DNA of 64,000 nt from Candidula unifasciata (taxonomy: Eukaryota > Mollusca > Gastropoda > Stylommatophora > Geomitridae), in NCBI GenBank assembly GCA_905116865.2, contig CAJHNH020004669.1:315001-379000 (forward strand). The letters run 5' to 3'. The position numbers were made by a program, and so were the translations under genes. Position 1 is the stretch's first letter. Every line of letters begins with the position of its first letter. This document shows, piece after piece, positions 34,795 through 46,572 of the stretch. The notes under the pieces were generated by a model that was given only the letters and a program-made list of their open reading frames with translations, was not told the DNA's origin and made no database searches.

Positions 34795-35345
34795 CATTAG
34801 TAACCATGGAAATGAGGTGTCTGCGAAAGACTGTAGGAGTGACAAGAAGAGATAAAATCAGGAATGATGTCATACTAGATACAGTCGGAACAGAGCCAAT
34901 TTTTTAAGTACATACAAAGACAGCAAACTGAATGGTTTGCTTACTTGGAGAGAATGCATTCTGGTGCTATACCTTATAAGGCATATAACAAAAGAGGAGA
35001 GGGGAGTATAGCAAGAGGCAGACCAAGAACAACATGGGAAGATAACATCAAAGAAACTCTACAGCACCACGATGTGTCTATGGTTGAAACAGTCAGAAGA
35101 GCACGAAGCAGGACCTTATATATCCCTCGACACCCGAAGCAGTAAAAGAGTACGTAAAGAGAAATGAAAGAGAAAACAGGGGCGCTCAAAAACAACATGG
35201 AGACGAAAGATGGAAAGTGACCTGAGTGCGGCATCTTTGACATGGAAAACTGCACTGAAGATTGCACAGGACAGGAAAGCATGGAAAGTCCTCTCTGAAG
35301 CCTCATGTGCCACTAGGCATAACGAGAACTGATGATGATGAAAGA
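34795..35345 (+). pseudogene. Two adjacent RT C-terminal relics
   Basis: The first (34795-35140) reads MEMRCLRKTVGVTRRDKIRN and ends with ARGRPRTTWEDNIKETL. The second (35145-35330) gives, across frames, ARKTTWRRKMESDLSAASLT, then TALKIAQDRKAW and a TGATGATGA tail. The two halves resemble different LINE ends placed head to tail. Confidence 0.6.
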
Positions 35346-35794
35346 GGAAGAAGACTGACAAGATATTGTTCCTATTTATGAATGTTCTTATGTCTGAAGC
35401 TATATTTCGTGTCCTATCGAGCAATAAACACACTGTGACGGGTTTTGGCACTTCGTCCTGAACACCTGGCCAGGTATGCACTACATACGGATGTGGTAAA
35501 ACTGTACATTCAACAGAAAATATCAACCTGACTGGAAGCACGAAAACTTGTCTGACATTTGTGGAATGTTACAAGTCTGCTATATTTGCTATGAGGTTTT
35601 TGTGTTGCACAACAGGTGAGACAAGAATGCTATCACGGGATTCCCATGTGGTCATGATTAGGGTGGCTATGCTGTGGATAGCTATAACATGTACTCGTAT
35701 TACTAGATACATTCTTGTAACTGATTATTTCAGTCTGTAACAGCAAGTGGGGTTGGGGCGGACTTAACGATACAGTTCTTCTTCTTAAAGTCCA

Positions 35795-36290
35795 TGCTGT
35801 GTCGTGTTGGAAGTCATGTCTATCCAAAACCTTCTGTCTCGTGTTGGTAGTCATGTCTATCCAAAACCTTCTGTCCCGTGGTGGTAGTCATGTCTATCCA
35901 AAACCTTCTGTCTCGTGTTGGTAGTCATGTCTATCCAAAACCTTCTGTCTCGTGTTGGAAGCCATGTCTATCCAAAACCTTCTGTCTCGTGTTGGAAGTC
36001 ATGTCTATCCAAAACCTTCTGTCTCGTGTTGGAAGTCATGTCTATCCAAAACCTTCTGTCTCGTGTTGGAAGTCATGTCTATCCAAAACCTTCTGTCTCG
36101 TGTTGGAAGTCATGTCTATCCAAAACCTTCTGCCACGTGTTGGAAGTCATGTCTATCCAAAACCTTCTGCCACGTGTTGGAAGTCATGTCAATCCAAAAC
36201 CTTCTGCCACGTGTTGGAAGTCATGTCAATCCAAAACCTTCTGCCACGTGTTGGAAGTCATGTCTGTCCAAAACCTTTAGTCTCGTGTAC
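35795..36290. repeat. 37-bp minisatellite, about 13 copies
   Basis: tcatgtctatccaaaacctt recurs every 37 bp. Variants (ctgtctcgtg to ctgccacgtg) cluster in the right third, so the array has sub-blocks. All three plus frames are open. Confidence 0.95.
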
Positions 36291-36299
36291 TTTCAATCA

Positions 36300-36470
36300 G
36301 CTCTGATAAGATGAACCTCCATGCCATAATGTCAAACTGTCCAGCATCTTTTCTCTTGGTCTTCCTTTGACTCTCTTCCCCTCCAACTTCCCTACTGGCA
36401 CGATGTACTCCGGTGTTCTCCTTTTCATCACATGACCAATGTGAATCTAGTTGTCTATTTTGATATGGGT
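36300..36470 (-). pseudogene. RT C-terminal relic
   Basis: The minus strand reads HIGHVMKRRTPEYIVPVGKL, then EGKRVKGRPREKMLDSLTLW, the GHVxRR...G+xxGRPR end of an RTE/CR1-like RT. Confidence 0.65.
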
Positions 36471-36499
36471 GATCAGTTCTCTTCGGGGGGACAGCAGCT

Positions 36500-37642
36500 A
36501 AATCACATTTTCAGAAAGTTTTAAAGATCCACAACCATGCTCTCCGTATTATGACAGGGGCAATGCGCTCCACGCCTATATCAGAAATGGAAACAATTAC
36601 TGGTCTCCATGATCTGGAAGATAGGAGAGACACAAAGTTCCTCACCCAGCCGACTGCAGAAACCCCAGAAGACTAGACTAAAGAGATCCTGTTTTATTAA
36701 GAACGCAAATGCCAAGCTCGCTGTCCTCAAACTCCCTCCCATAATACCAAATGTTCCGCTGAAACCTTACAACGACTGCCCCAGTTAGCTTAGGGGCGGA
36801 TAAGCCTACCAACAGTCAGAACCACTGTAACAGAGATCTTCTCCAAATCATCAATGAGTAGCACCGATACGAAATCAACTACAGAAGGAGAGATGAACGG
36901 ACTTTATCCACACCAGAGTTGGATTCGAGTGTATCCAGATGGTTCAGCCAAGAGAGCAGTAAGAGACGGAGGAGGAGGAATATACATAGAATTCCAAAAT
37001 GGTTTAATCTGGTGGCATGTTCTTTCCTGAATGGACAACAGCACAGGAAATATAGCAGAGTGGTCTTTCTGACTGATGCTATGTCAGTTCTACAAGCAAT
37101 TGTTAACCCACAAGACACTCAGATGCAACAGCTGATTCACTTAGGCTCCTCAGTAGAACAATCTGTACTACAGTGGATTCCAGGTCACTGTGGCTTGGAA
37201 GGCAATGAAATAGCGGACAGATTAGCCAGAAGCGGCAGTGACATGGTACAACCAAGTAGCGACTTAACCCACGAAGAAACGAAAACATTAATACAATCTA
37301 GTATCCAAGAAAGGTGGCTAGATACCCACACCAGATTTTCTCCCCAAGACTCATTCGGGTCTCTTGAGAGGGACAGTGTATTATATTCAGACTAAGGACT
37401 GGGCACAACAGATTTCGTCAACATATGTTCACATTTTTCAGTGTAGGAAATTTGGAGACGTGTCCTTGCAGCGTGGCACTCGAAAATGCTGAGCATGTGC
37501 TCCAACACTGTCAAGTGTATGCTGACAACAGAGACACAACCTAGCCTGTTCCAACCACAATGAAGACAAAACTGTATGGTACACAAGAAGATCTGGATTG
37601 CACGATAGCTTTCATAAAGGATCAAAGAAGAAGAAGTTCTCT
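36500..37642 (+). pseudogene. LINE family D relic: RT end, RNase H, zinc-knuckle segment
   Basis: In order: HNHALRIMTGAMRSTPISEM (RT C-terminus), VYPDGSAKRAVRDGGGGIYI (RNase H start; the usual Y/T-D-G-S is PDGS), VVFLTDAMSVLQAIV, LQWIPGHCGLEGNEIADRLA, then CPCSVALENAEHVLQHCQ. At least three frameshifts or stops, including one between PDGS and TDAMS. It ends near aaagaagaagaag (37623-37636). Confidence 0.8.
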
Positions 37643-38300
37643 TCGGAAGCCAGTTTCTCTAAAGACATCTCCTTTACTCATGATATCTGTTCAGTGTACC
37701 CTCATCATTCGTTTATATACCTTTGCAGGGTTCATTTTCAACGATACAGTACAAGAAAACAAGCCACCTGGTTAGGATGTGTGTCAAAACTGCCTCCAGA
37801 CGCGCTACAGAGAACTGTCTGAGAGAGAATGGAAGCTGGGACCAAAGGTCCTCCACTCCAGCGATGGATAGATGGATTGTGTGAGGCCGTAGCACAAATC
37901 AAGGTTTGCATTAAATTCCTCTTTAAAAAATGAAGCTGAAAGGCAGAACATGGGCTAGTGATAAAAGAAAAAGAAGAAGCCCGTTGGCAACGCCTAGGGG
38001 ACTAAGAAGAGGGAAGTCCATTTCTAAAGCTATCTTCAAGACAACGTGATGATCGTCCTATCAACACATGCGCAGACACCAGCTGCTCTGCGGCACATAC
38101 ATACAAACAAAACAAACTCCGGCTATCTGAGCTGTCAAGACCGTCGCTAAACCAGCACACATTTGTTTACTGAAAACGCTAAACCAGTTTTTCATCTGGC
38201 AGTAACCGTGTCAAACAAATTAGCTGGGACTTACATCATCTGAACCCACAGCAGTCTGCCTCTGCTAGGAACGGAACTCTTTGTGTGTGGAGATTTTAAA
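37643..38300. other. Unannotated sequence
   Basis: A short GAA run (37967-37978) may be another retroposon tail. Nothing else recognised. Confidence 0.4.
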
Positions 38301-38304
38301 AATA

Positions 38305-38480
38305 GAGTCAAGATTACCTTTTTCTGTTATTGGCGCGTCGGGGACATATAGTTAGACGCATATTTTATAGACCACTCGGCACAGGATGTGTCATATTGAC
38401 GACATAATACAGTCCGTCTTCATTTCCCAAGATATTTCCGTGCTGGGTCTGCCTGAGGAGCAACTTCAGTTATAAATAAT
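38305..38480 (-). mobile_element. SINE family T, partial
   Basis: cgcatattttatagaccact, catttcccaagatattt and gctgggtctgcctgagg follow the T consensus order. No tRNA-like head. Confidence 0.55.
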
Positions 38481-38728
38481 CTGCTCCGGATTCGCCAGAC
38501 TACAAGTATAGCCAACACTGTTCCCAGCAGCTTGAACGTGGCCGACTTTTTGTTGTTCGGACTCTGAAGGATTTGAACATAAGCAAAGATCTACTATTGC
38601 TCCTTCCTTTTTTGTCAGAATGATGCTGAAATAACATGTGATCCCTTTCAGTGCCAGACAACACACCCTAAGTTCATTTGTCAAGGCAAAAACAATGTCT
38701 CAGTGTTACCTTTAACCACATATAGTTG

Positions 38729-39015
38729 TCTCCTTCTTCGCGTTCACCAGCTGTAAACTCTGGCGGAAAGTTCTGGATGTTCGTCCACCACTCTGGACTG
38801 CGGTCCTGCTAAAAAACCTGAGTGTTGCACGTGCATACGTTTTACAGATCTGAATCATTTGTATGCAGACTGTTGGTTCTTTGTCTCTCAGGCAGATGCA
38901 CTCCGACTTCGAAGGAAGCTCCCAATTAGTCGGCTCTTACGACGCGCTTTTTGGTAGGCAGTGGGTCTATTCTTGTTTTCCTGATTAAAGGGCCCCGAAA
39001 CCCACACAGGGAACT
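38729..39015 (-). mobile_element. SINE-like element S1
   Basis: Full-length on the minus strand: plus-strand order ccttcttcgcgttcaccagc, gttcgtccaccactctgg, cagactgttggttctttg, tcggctcttacgac and accccacacagg-like end. Confidence 0.85.
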
Positions 39016-39162
39016 CATACAGTTGGGATATCAAGGCTCTTCATCTAAATTACTAGTTTTACTTGTGTCCCATCGTATCTTTGTTAAATACCTTCAGACC
39101 TAAGTATTTACTGTTTTTTAGCCTAACCGCTTGGAAGAGGAGTTGAATTAACTTCTTGAGAC

Positions 39163-39163
39163 T

Positions 39164-39228
<65 letters not shown>
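39163..39228. repeat. (GA)n microsatellite
   Basis: About 33 GA units. Confidence 0.95.
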
Positions 39229-39230
<2 letters not shown>

Positions 39231-39295
39231 AATGAGACCTAAATATGCTATCACAAGGTATTTCAAAAAAAAAAAAAAAACAACAAGACAATGAC

Positions 39296-39404
39296 AAACT
39301 CCGTGTATAACCAATTCTCGTCACAGTACACCTGACCAGACTCCTTGTATAGCCAATTCTCGTCATAGTACACCTGACCAGACTCCGTGTATAGCCAATT
39401 TTAA
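39296..39404. repeat. 42-bp tandem repeat, 2.6 copies
   Basis: gtgtataaccaattctcgtc begins at 39303 and recurs 42 bp later, then a partial third unit. Confidence 0.9.
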
Positions 39405-39408
39405 AGCC

Positions 39409-39612
39409 GTGTGCTTTCACAGCAACTGCATCGTCAATGTCTTGAGTCCGCCCCTACGCAGAGCTGTCTGCCTCTGCTTCGTTGTCTGGAAACTGTACCT
39501 TTCATTAGCATTCTCTCCAGGCCACCATAACGGTCAAGCTGGCAAAATACTGAACATTTCACGACAGGATGCTGTTTATGAACCAATTCTTCGAGGTGCT
39601 CCAATCATCTAG
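39409..39612 (-). pseudogene. RT C-terminal relic (RTE-like)
   Basis: The minus strand reads NWFINSILS, stop, NVQYFASLTV, and in another frame GTVSRQRSRGRQLCV. This parallels WLINSILSQKLKYFGHIKRH and GRRGRGRPTQRW of the 9600-10020 copy. Confidence 0.65.
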
Positions 39613-39642
39613 GATATGGGCATTTGATATATGTTGCTGTTT

Positions 39643-39885
39643 GTTTACGTTCATCAACTGTGAAACCCAGCGGAAAGACCCGGCTGTTTGCTTTGTTCCC
39701 TGAGTTTTGCGAGTGCTTCCGTTTTACAGATCTTGCTCATTTGTATGCAGAATGTTAGTTCGTTGCCTCTCAGGCAGATGCACTCCGACTCTGAAAAAGC
39801 CCCCAGTTAATCGACTCTTATGACATGCCTGTTATAGAAGCAGTGGGTCTATTTTTGTTTTCCCCACACTGATACCTTGGAACAA
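39643..39885 (-). mobile_element. SINE-like element S1, tail-less
   Basis: gttcatcaactgtgaaaccc, ccgttttacagatcttgctc, gcagatgcactccgactct and tgacatgcctgtt follow the family order. No GAA tail. Confidence 0.75.
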
Positions 39886-39889
39886 ACAT

Positions 39890-41855
39890 GGAGAGTTGTA
39901 TAATAATATTGTAATATTGTGAAGTTAAGAATTTCTTTCGTAAAATGATTTGACGGGAATCTTACTTTTTGTTTCGCCGACCTCTATGGGCCTGCAGAGC
40001 AACAAATGCGAAACCCTATAGCAGGCGATTCCAAGACTTGTCTGCAGCCGAATGGCTCATTTTAAATTAACAAAAGCATAACACGTGGAAAAAAATTCAA
40101 ATCACAAAAGAAACTAATTCTCTACGGCGAATACTGACCGTTAAAACATAATGATGCCACAGCACGCGAAGCTGAAATCATGCTTCAGAGGTGAGGGAAT
40201 CATTCGAAGAACTAGAGATCGATGGACCAGCTCGGCAGAGTTAATCAATGAGCAGCGGATTCAATGAAATCTAATAGCTAATGAAATGGGATAAGTCTGT
40301 GAGAGCAGTTCATGCTTGTGGCTTTCCTTGGCCGTGATTTGCAACGGCCGGATTCCATCAGACACTAACGTGGATTAGGTGGAAACAAAGAAAGTAAAAG
40401 TGACGCACAAGTATGATTAAGGGAAGCGACGGTCGTGTGGGAGAAAGCAAACTGTAACAAAATAGCCGATTAGTGTATGTGGGTGCGACGAGGGGGAAAA
40501 CTGCAGAGAGAGAGAGAGAAGATAGTAGAAATCAGGTGTTTTATAAAACACAAACATACACAAGAAGAGTTACACGGGATAACCCTTTTTTAATTCACCT
40601 GCATAGGCGCTGGAGCATGAGCGAACTCCTTCACCATGAAAGAGGCAGGGCAGAATACAATTAGGGGGTGTTTAGCTCTTTCCCAGTCACATAAATGTAC
40701 TAAGTGTCGCCTGACCCCCCCCCCCCCCACCATCCACCCCCCCCGGTTCTTAGTTATTGTTTAAAAATTTGATGTAGGGTTGGTTGGTAGCGATGTATGT
40801 TCATGGTTTGGTTCCCCTTTCACAAGAAAGAGTAAAGCGGATATAAATGAAACACTCGAAAATAAGAAAAGCACTCTTTTTACGCGCTTGGCGAATCAGG
40901 CATTTAATGCTAGATGCTAGTCCAATCGGCTCTAAAACAAACAAAAAAAAGGGGGAGGGGGGGGGGTGGCCAACGTCACAGAGGCCGCTTTTCTTCATAA
41001 TACATTTCCTGGTACTCATTTAAGGCTGCAGACTAATCAGCCATGGTTTATTTTGGAAAAGGGAGAACAGAAATGTAGTCGCGGATTACTTAGAATTATT
41101 TTTTAAATCAAAAACGTGATAAGAGACAAGATGTTGCGGGGGGGGGGGGGGGGAGGGGTGGCAAACATTCTAGAAAGTCAGAGAACTGTAACACATATGT
41201 TCATGAGTAATGTGCTGATGAAGGCTCTCTAGCCGCAAAGTTCACTTGTCGTTTGAGTTTGTGATACTGTGAAGCTGACTGGTTCTACTTTTCATTTGTG
41301 ATACCTGTTCATAATAGAAGTTGAGGGATGCAGATTAAACAGTGTTTTGGAGCAGCGGAAAAGAAAACACAACAGGACGACAGTCACACTCAATGACGGG
41401 CCACCAGGGATAAAGAACGCATCCCTCCGTCCCAGGAAAAATACAGCCGCGTGGAGGAAAGCACTCTACAAAAGACTCGACGGGAGCTCGGCCACTGAAA
41501 GCTGGTCATCGTTGCAACGCTGGTAGCGTCTTGCCCCCAGTCAACCATTGTAATCTGTCCTGGTAGTGGCGGTAACCTGAGCTCCAACAACATGCTTAAT
41601 CAATACGCCGGGAATCCAGCGTGCGGGCGATGGGGCTGTTTGTGTTGTCTGTAGGGACTCTATTGTCTCCAACCACGGAATGCACGCTTGAAGGCGAAAC
41701 CCACACAAGAGCAATTTTCTTCTCCATTATTACTGTCTATGTTTTTTTTTTTTTTTTTGCATTTACCCCATCACCCCCATCATTCATCTATTTCCTGTAC
41801 ACGAACTGCTTTGATAAGGTTCGGTGGGTCTTAATTATAAATATCACCATAACAT
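39890..41855. other. Mostly unannotated sequence
   Basis: Includes poly(C) and poly(G) runs and a SINE T fragment on the minus strand near 40905-41050 (ctggtactcatttaaggctg). No gene supported. Confidence 0.4.
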
Positions 41856-41858
41856 CAT

Positions 41859-42135
41859 CTTCTTCTTCGCGTTCACCAGCTGTACACTCTGGTGGAAAGT
41901 TCTGGTTGCTCGTCTACTACTGAACTGCAGTCCTGCTCCAGAACCTGAGTGTTGCGTGTGCATCAGTTTTACAGATCTCATTCTCTTGAATACAGACTGT
42001 TGGTTCCTTGCCTCTCCGGCAGATGCACTCCGACTTCAAAGGAAGCTCCCCAATTAGTCGGCTCTTACGACATGCCTTTGGGGAGGCAGTGGGTCTATTT
42101 TTGTTTTCCCCATAATGGGACCCCGGAACCCACTG
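41859..42135 (-). mobile_element. SINE-like element S1, full-length
   Basis: Plus-strand order tcttcttcttcgcgttcacc, ggaaagttctggttgctcg, gcctctccggcagatgcac, gctcttacgacatgcc and ccataatgggaccccgg. Very close to the consensus. Confidence 0.9.
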
Positions 42136-42157
42136 TCTTGTTATATATACAGAAAAT

Positions 42158-42263
42158 ATGAACGCCATGGTGTAGGGCAAGACGTTCGCCTGCGGAGATG
42201 AAGGTCGTGAGTTCAGTTTCTGACGGAGCCGGACTTTTTCAAAACTGACCTTGGCTCCCAGGT
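42158..42263 (+). mobile_element. tRNA-derived SINE family T, head only
   Basis: CCATGGTGTAGGGCAAGACG (box A-like TGGTGTAGGG) and GGTCGTGAGTTCAG (box B-like), then the T linker gagccggactttttcaaa. It abuts an S1 copy. Confidence 0.7.
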
Positions 42264-42505
42264 CGTAAACTCCTGCGGAAAGCTCTGGTTGTTCGTCCAC
42301 TTCTGGACTTTAGGTATTTCCCAAGAACCTGAGTGTCGCGTGTGTCTACAGACTGCTGGTTCCTTGCCTCTCAGGCAGGTGCACTTCGACTTCGAATGAA
42401 GCTCCCAATTAGTCGACTCTTACGACATGCTTTTGGGCAGGCAGTGGGTCTATTCTTGTTTTTCCTACAAAAAAAGGCCACGAAACCCACACGGGGCAGA
42501 TAATG
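42264..42505 (-). mobile_element. SINE-like element S1
   Basis: gtcgtaaactcctgcggaaa, gttgttcgtccacttctgg, caggcaggtgcacttcgac, gtcgactcttacgacatgc and ccacacgggg in family order. The tail end is lost at the junction with SINE T. Confidence 0.85.
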
Positions 42506-42664
42506 TACTGATCGACACTTATAATAAGAGTGCTCATCAATTCACTGTCTGACTCCTTAAAAGAGAATATTATTTTAAGACTACTGTTGATTTTCCCTAG
42601 ATTTATTATACTTGGTATCATTATTATTATTGTTTTGAAATGTAGGTATATAGTGAGCAAATCC

Positions 42665-43475
42665 TAGCGTTTGTGCCTAGGACTTAGATAGTGACTAAGA
42701 CTTAGTTTGTGACTATCACTTAGATGGTGACTAGCACTTAGATGGTGACTAGCACTTAGATGGTGACTAGCACTTAGTTTGTGACTAAGACTTAGTTTGT
42801 GACTAGCACTTAGATGGTGACTAAGACTTAGTTTGTGACTAGCACTTAGATGGTGACTAGGACTTAAATGGTGACTAGCACTTAGATGGTGACTAAGACT
42901 TAGTTTGTGACTAGCACTTAGATGGTGACTAGGACTTAGATGGTGACTAAGACTTAGATGGTGACTAGCACTTAGATGGTGACTAGGACTTAGATGTTGA
43001 CTAAGACTTAGTTTGTGACTAGCACTTAGATGGTGACAAAGAATTAGATGGTGACCAAGACTTAGTTTGTGACTAGCACTTAGATGGTGACTAGGACTTA
43101 GATGGTGACTAGGACTTAGTTTGTGACTAGCACTTAGATGGTGACTAGGACTTAGATGGTGACTAAGACTTTGTTTGTGACTAGAACTCAGATGGTGACT
43201 AAGACTTAGATGGTGACAAAGAATTAGATGGTGACAAAGAATTAGATGGTGACTAAGACTTAATGGTGACTAAGACTTAGATGGTGACAAAGAAATAGAT
43301 AGTGACTAAGACTTAGTTTGTGACTAGCACTTAGATGGTGACTAGGACTTAGATAGTGACTAAGACTTAGTTTGTGACTAGCACTTAGATGGTGACAAAG
43401 AATTAGATGGTGACTAAGACTTAGATGGTGACTAAGACTTAGATTGTTACAAAGAATTAGATGGTGACTAAGACT
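42665..43475. repeat. 18-bp minisatellite, about 45 copies
   Basis: gtgactagcacttagatg alternates with gtgactaagacttagttt and rarer gtgacaaagaattagatg, in a higher-order mixture. The 18-bp period keeps one minus frame open. Confidence 0.95.
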
Positions 43476-43617
43476 TGGAAAGTGTTGATAATATTTATTA
43501 TCTGCTAAAGTAGTGAGTGAATACGTAGAATAATGAAGGCGCGCAGTGACGCCACAAGAATACAATTTAAGACCGGCCTGTATACTCAATTCTCCCGTTT
43601 AAAAATAGAATGTGTTC

Positions 43618-43755
43618 GTTCGCTCTATCCCTCTCTCCCACTCTCTTTATCTCTCTCTCTGTCCCTCCTCTTTCTTCCTCTCTATCTCTCTCTCTCTCTT
43701 CCCATCTCTCCCTGTCTCTCCTTTCCTCTCTCTCACCCCCTCTCTCTCTATCCCC
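43618..43755. repeat. CT-rich low-complexity tract
   Basis: TCTCTCTCCC-type words. Reading frames here are artefacts. Confidence 0.85.
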
Positions 43756-44151
43756 AGCAGTCCGCTTGCCTCTGTATCCTCTCACACAGCCACATACCCC
43801 TGTTCATTCACGGAGGAGAAGATACTGAAAGCAAGAAATCAGCCGACACTGTACGGTTCTGAAGAACACTGGATGAAGACGTTCACAAACAGATGACACT
43901 GCCGATGACACCCGACACCCGGAGTTTCGTCACAGACAACAGTCGCCGACACGATAAACTTTGACAAACTAATCTTTGCCGCATAAAGCAAGATTTAGAG
44001 ACAGTCTTAACTGTTTGTTTACATAAGTCTGTAAAGTGCCGTTATGTGTCTTTTCCCAGACATTAAAGTGTATATTGTAGATGGTATGTGCCTGTTGTAT
44101 ATGGTAAATATCACACAGCCAGGTTTTTATCCCATAACGTCTAACGGTAAT

Positions 44152-44271
44152 TATGGTGGTAGCAGTAGTAGTTGTAGCAGTAGTAGTTATGGTGGTAGTA
44201 GAAGTCGTAGTGGTTACAGCAGCAATGGTAGGGCATGTAGTAGTAACGCTAATAATAATATTAGTAGTAGT

Positions 44272-44303
<32 letters not shown>

Positions 44304-44693
44304 TAGTAGTAGCAGCAGCAGCAGCAGGAGAAGAAGTAGTAGTAGCAGCAGCAGCAGGAGTAGTAGCAGCAGGAGTAGTAGTAGTAGTAGTGGTAGCAGC
44401 AGCAGTAGTAGTAGTAGCAGCAGCAGAAGCAGTAGTAGCAGCAGCAGGAGGAGTAGTAGTAGTAGTGGTAGCAGCAGCAGTAGTAGTAGTAGCAGCAGGA
44501 GAAGCAGTAGTAGTAGCAGCAGCAGGAGTAGTGGTAGTAGCAGCAGGTGCAGTAGTAGTAGCAGCAGGTGTAGTAGTAGTAGCAGCAGCAGGAGTAGTAG
44601 CAGTAGTAGTAGTAGTAGCAGCAGCAGGAGTAGTAGTAGCAGCAGCAGCAGCAGGAGTAGTAGTAGCAGCAGCAGTAGTAGTGGAGGTGTTGG
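44152..44693. repeat. AGT/AGC trinucleotide array
   Basis: About 180 AGY triplets with AGG and GGT variants. Ser-rich or Val/Ala-rich frames follow from the period. Confidence 0.95.
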
Positions 44694-44736
44694 TTAATAA
44701 TAGCAAAAGTAGCGTTATTAGCAGAAGGAAGGAGGC

Positions 44737-45480
44737 AATGCAGAAGAAGAAGAAGAAGAAGAAGAAGAAGAAGAAGAAGAAGAAGAAAGAAGAAGAAGAA
44801 GAAGAAGAAGAAGAAGAAGAAGAAGAAGAAGAAGAAGAAGAAGAAGAAGAAGAAGAAGAAGAAGAAGAAGAAGAAGAAGAAGAAGAAGAAGAAGAAGAAG
44901 AAGAAGAAAGAAGAAGAAGAAGAAGAAGAAGAAGAAGAAAGAAGAAGAAGAAGAAGAAGAGAAGAAGAAGAAGAAGAAGAAGAAGAAGAAGAAGAAGAAG
45001 AAGAAGAAGAAGAAGAAGAAGAAGAGAAGAAGAAGAAGAAGAAGAGAAGAAGAAGAAGAAGAAGAAGAAGAAGAAGAAGAAGAAGAAAGAAGAAGAAGAA
45101 GAAGAAGAAGAAGAAGAAGAAGAAGAAGAAGAAGAAGAAAGAAGAAGAAGAAGAAGAAGAAGAGAAAGAAGAAGAAGAAGAAGAAGAAGAAGAAGAGAGA
45201 AGAAGAAGAAGAAGAAGAAGAAGAAGAAAGAAGAAGAAGAAGAAGAAGAAGAAGAAGAACAAGAAGAACAAGAAGAACAAGAACAAGAAGAAGAACAAGA
45301 AGAAGAAGAAGAAGAAGAAGAAGAAGAAGAAGAAGAAGAAGAAGAAGAAGAAGAAGAAGAAGAAGAAGAAGAAGAAGAAGAAGAAGAAGAAGAAGAAGAA
45401 GAAGAAGAAGAAGAAGAAGAAGAAGAAGAAGAAGAAGAAGAAAAAGAAAAAGAAGAAGAAGAAGAAGAAAAAAGAAGAAA
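44737..45480. repeat. (GAA)n array, longest in the window
   Basis: About 245 triplets with GAAA and GAGA phase shifts and (CAAGAA) interruptions near 45258-45298. It follows the AGY array after 40 bp of unique sequence. Confidence 0.97.
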
Positions 45481-46160
45481 TAACAATAAAGGTAACTGTA
45501 GTTATGCTATATTCGGCCATAAAGACCTCTTTGCACCTCCCAAACCTAATTACCCAAAGAAATCGTGAGTATTTAACATACATAAGTGAATCAATAAATA
45601 CATAAATTCAGCGGGTTGCCCTTAATTCCCCTCCCTCATTAGCCTAAATGTGTAGCTCTATAATCCCCATGAAACAAAGATTTTTGCCGAATTACAACCC
45701 AGAAGAAGAAACAAAAACGCTGGTCATATTTAGATTCAAATGAAGCGAAAAATGTTTACAACCAATTTGAAGCAGATGTATAAAATAAAGGATTACTGTA
45801 ACGATTAAATGTTTAGCAAATAGAGGTCAGCAGAACTTATCTGGAGCTCAAATAATGAGTTCGACAATTGCACATTAAAGGGGCAGGGTAATATTAATTG
45901 GAAGCCAGGCAGTTAAACTACATTTTGGAATTAACACATTCCTAATAATTGCTTAAAACGCAATAGGAATAACACCAGGTGAAGAAAAGACGTTGACTGC
46001 GGATAGAACACATGTTTAGACATACTAAGAACAGTGTAACATAGCAATGGAGGAAAAATATATTTAAAAAAAATATATACGTGTGAAGGGAACTAGAGTG
46101 ATGTTACAAAGATAAGGACATGTTGAGATTAAAAGTTTAGCTGTAAGACGAGCAACGCAA
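45481..46160. other. Unannotated AT-rich sequence
   Basis: No gene or repeat recognised. Confidence 0.4.
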
Positions 46161-46164
46161 AGGA

Positions 46165-46257
46165 GTGCCACGGTAGCGGGGTAGGTAGCACGTCAGTCTC
46201 ATGATCACTAAATCCTCAAGCGATCTAAAAGTCGTGAGTTCGAACCTCATCAGGGGC
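46165..46257 (+). mobile_element. tRNA-Met-derived retroposed sequence
   Basis: ggtagcggggtaggtagcac (D arm), gtcagtctcatgatc (anticodon arm, CAT at 46200-46202) and gtcgtgagttcgaacctca (T arm) match elongator tRNA-Met. About 17 extra bases (46207-46223) sit after the anticodon arm and the acceptor stem does not pair, so it is not a working tRNA gene. Confidence 0.65.
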
Positions 46258-46265
46258 AAAAACTA

Positions 46266-46512
46266 ACGGGAGCGCGTTAGCGCAGTCGATAGGAGACTCG
46301 CTTTCAAATCCAGATGCGACAGTTCATCCAGCATCTTCGTAATGGGTACCATTGGGGTGAATTGAGGAACGTCGCTGTAGCTACGGAGTCGCGCACGGTC
46401 GGCGACACAGGCGGAGAGTTTCTTATCTCTGCACAGGTTTCAGAGCACTTATGGTTTATAACATTCTGCAATGGCACTGGTTCACACCTCCCGACTTTAC
46501 CTTTTTTTTTTA
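46266..46512 (+). mobile_element. tRNA-derived SINE family U
   Basis: Head cgggagcgcgttagcgcagt, then gataggagactcgctttcaa. The body gtagctacggagtcgcgca, gcacttatggtttataac and cacctcccgactttacct matches the minus-strand copy at 55540-55846 along its length. Confidence 0.8.
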
Positions 46513-46572
46513 ACCTTTAGGACATTTCTTTCCATTCATAGGGTCTACTACCTGTTGAGACGCTATATAGTA

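Noticed and set aside
42255..42300. Peptide VDEQPELS seen here and near 53530 as a conserved protein motif
   Set aside because: It is a translation of the S1 element (agtggacgaacaaccagaac), so repetition reflects the repeat, not a gene.
43969..45583. ORFs up to 505 codons of poly-Ser, Phe, Leu, Glu, Lys, Val or Ala
   Set aside because: Direct translations of AGY and GAA triplet arrays; both strands and all frames are open.
46165..46257. Functional tRNA-Met gene
   Set aside because: Insertion after the anticodon arm and an unpaired acceptor stem make it a retroposed relic.
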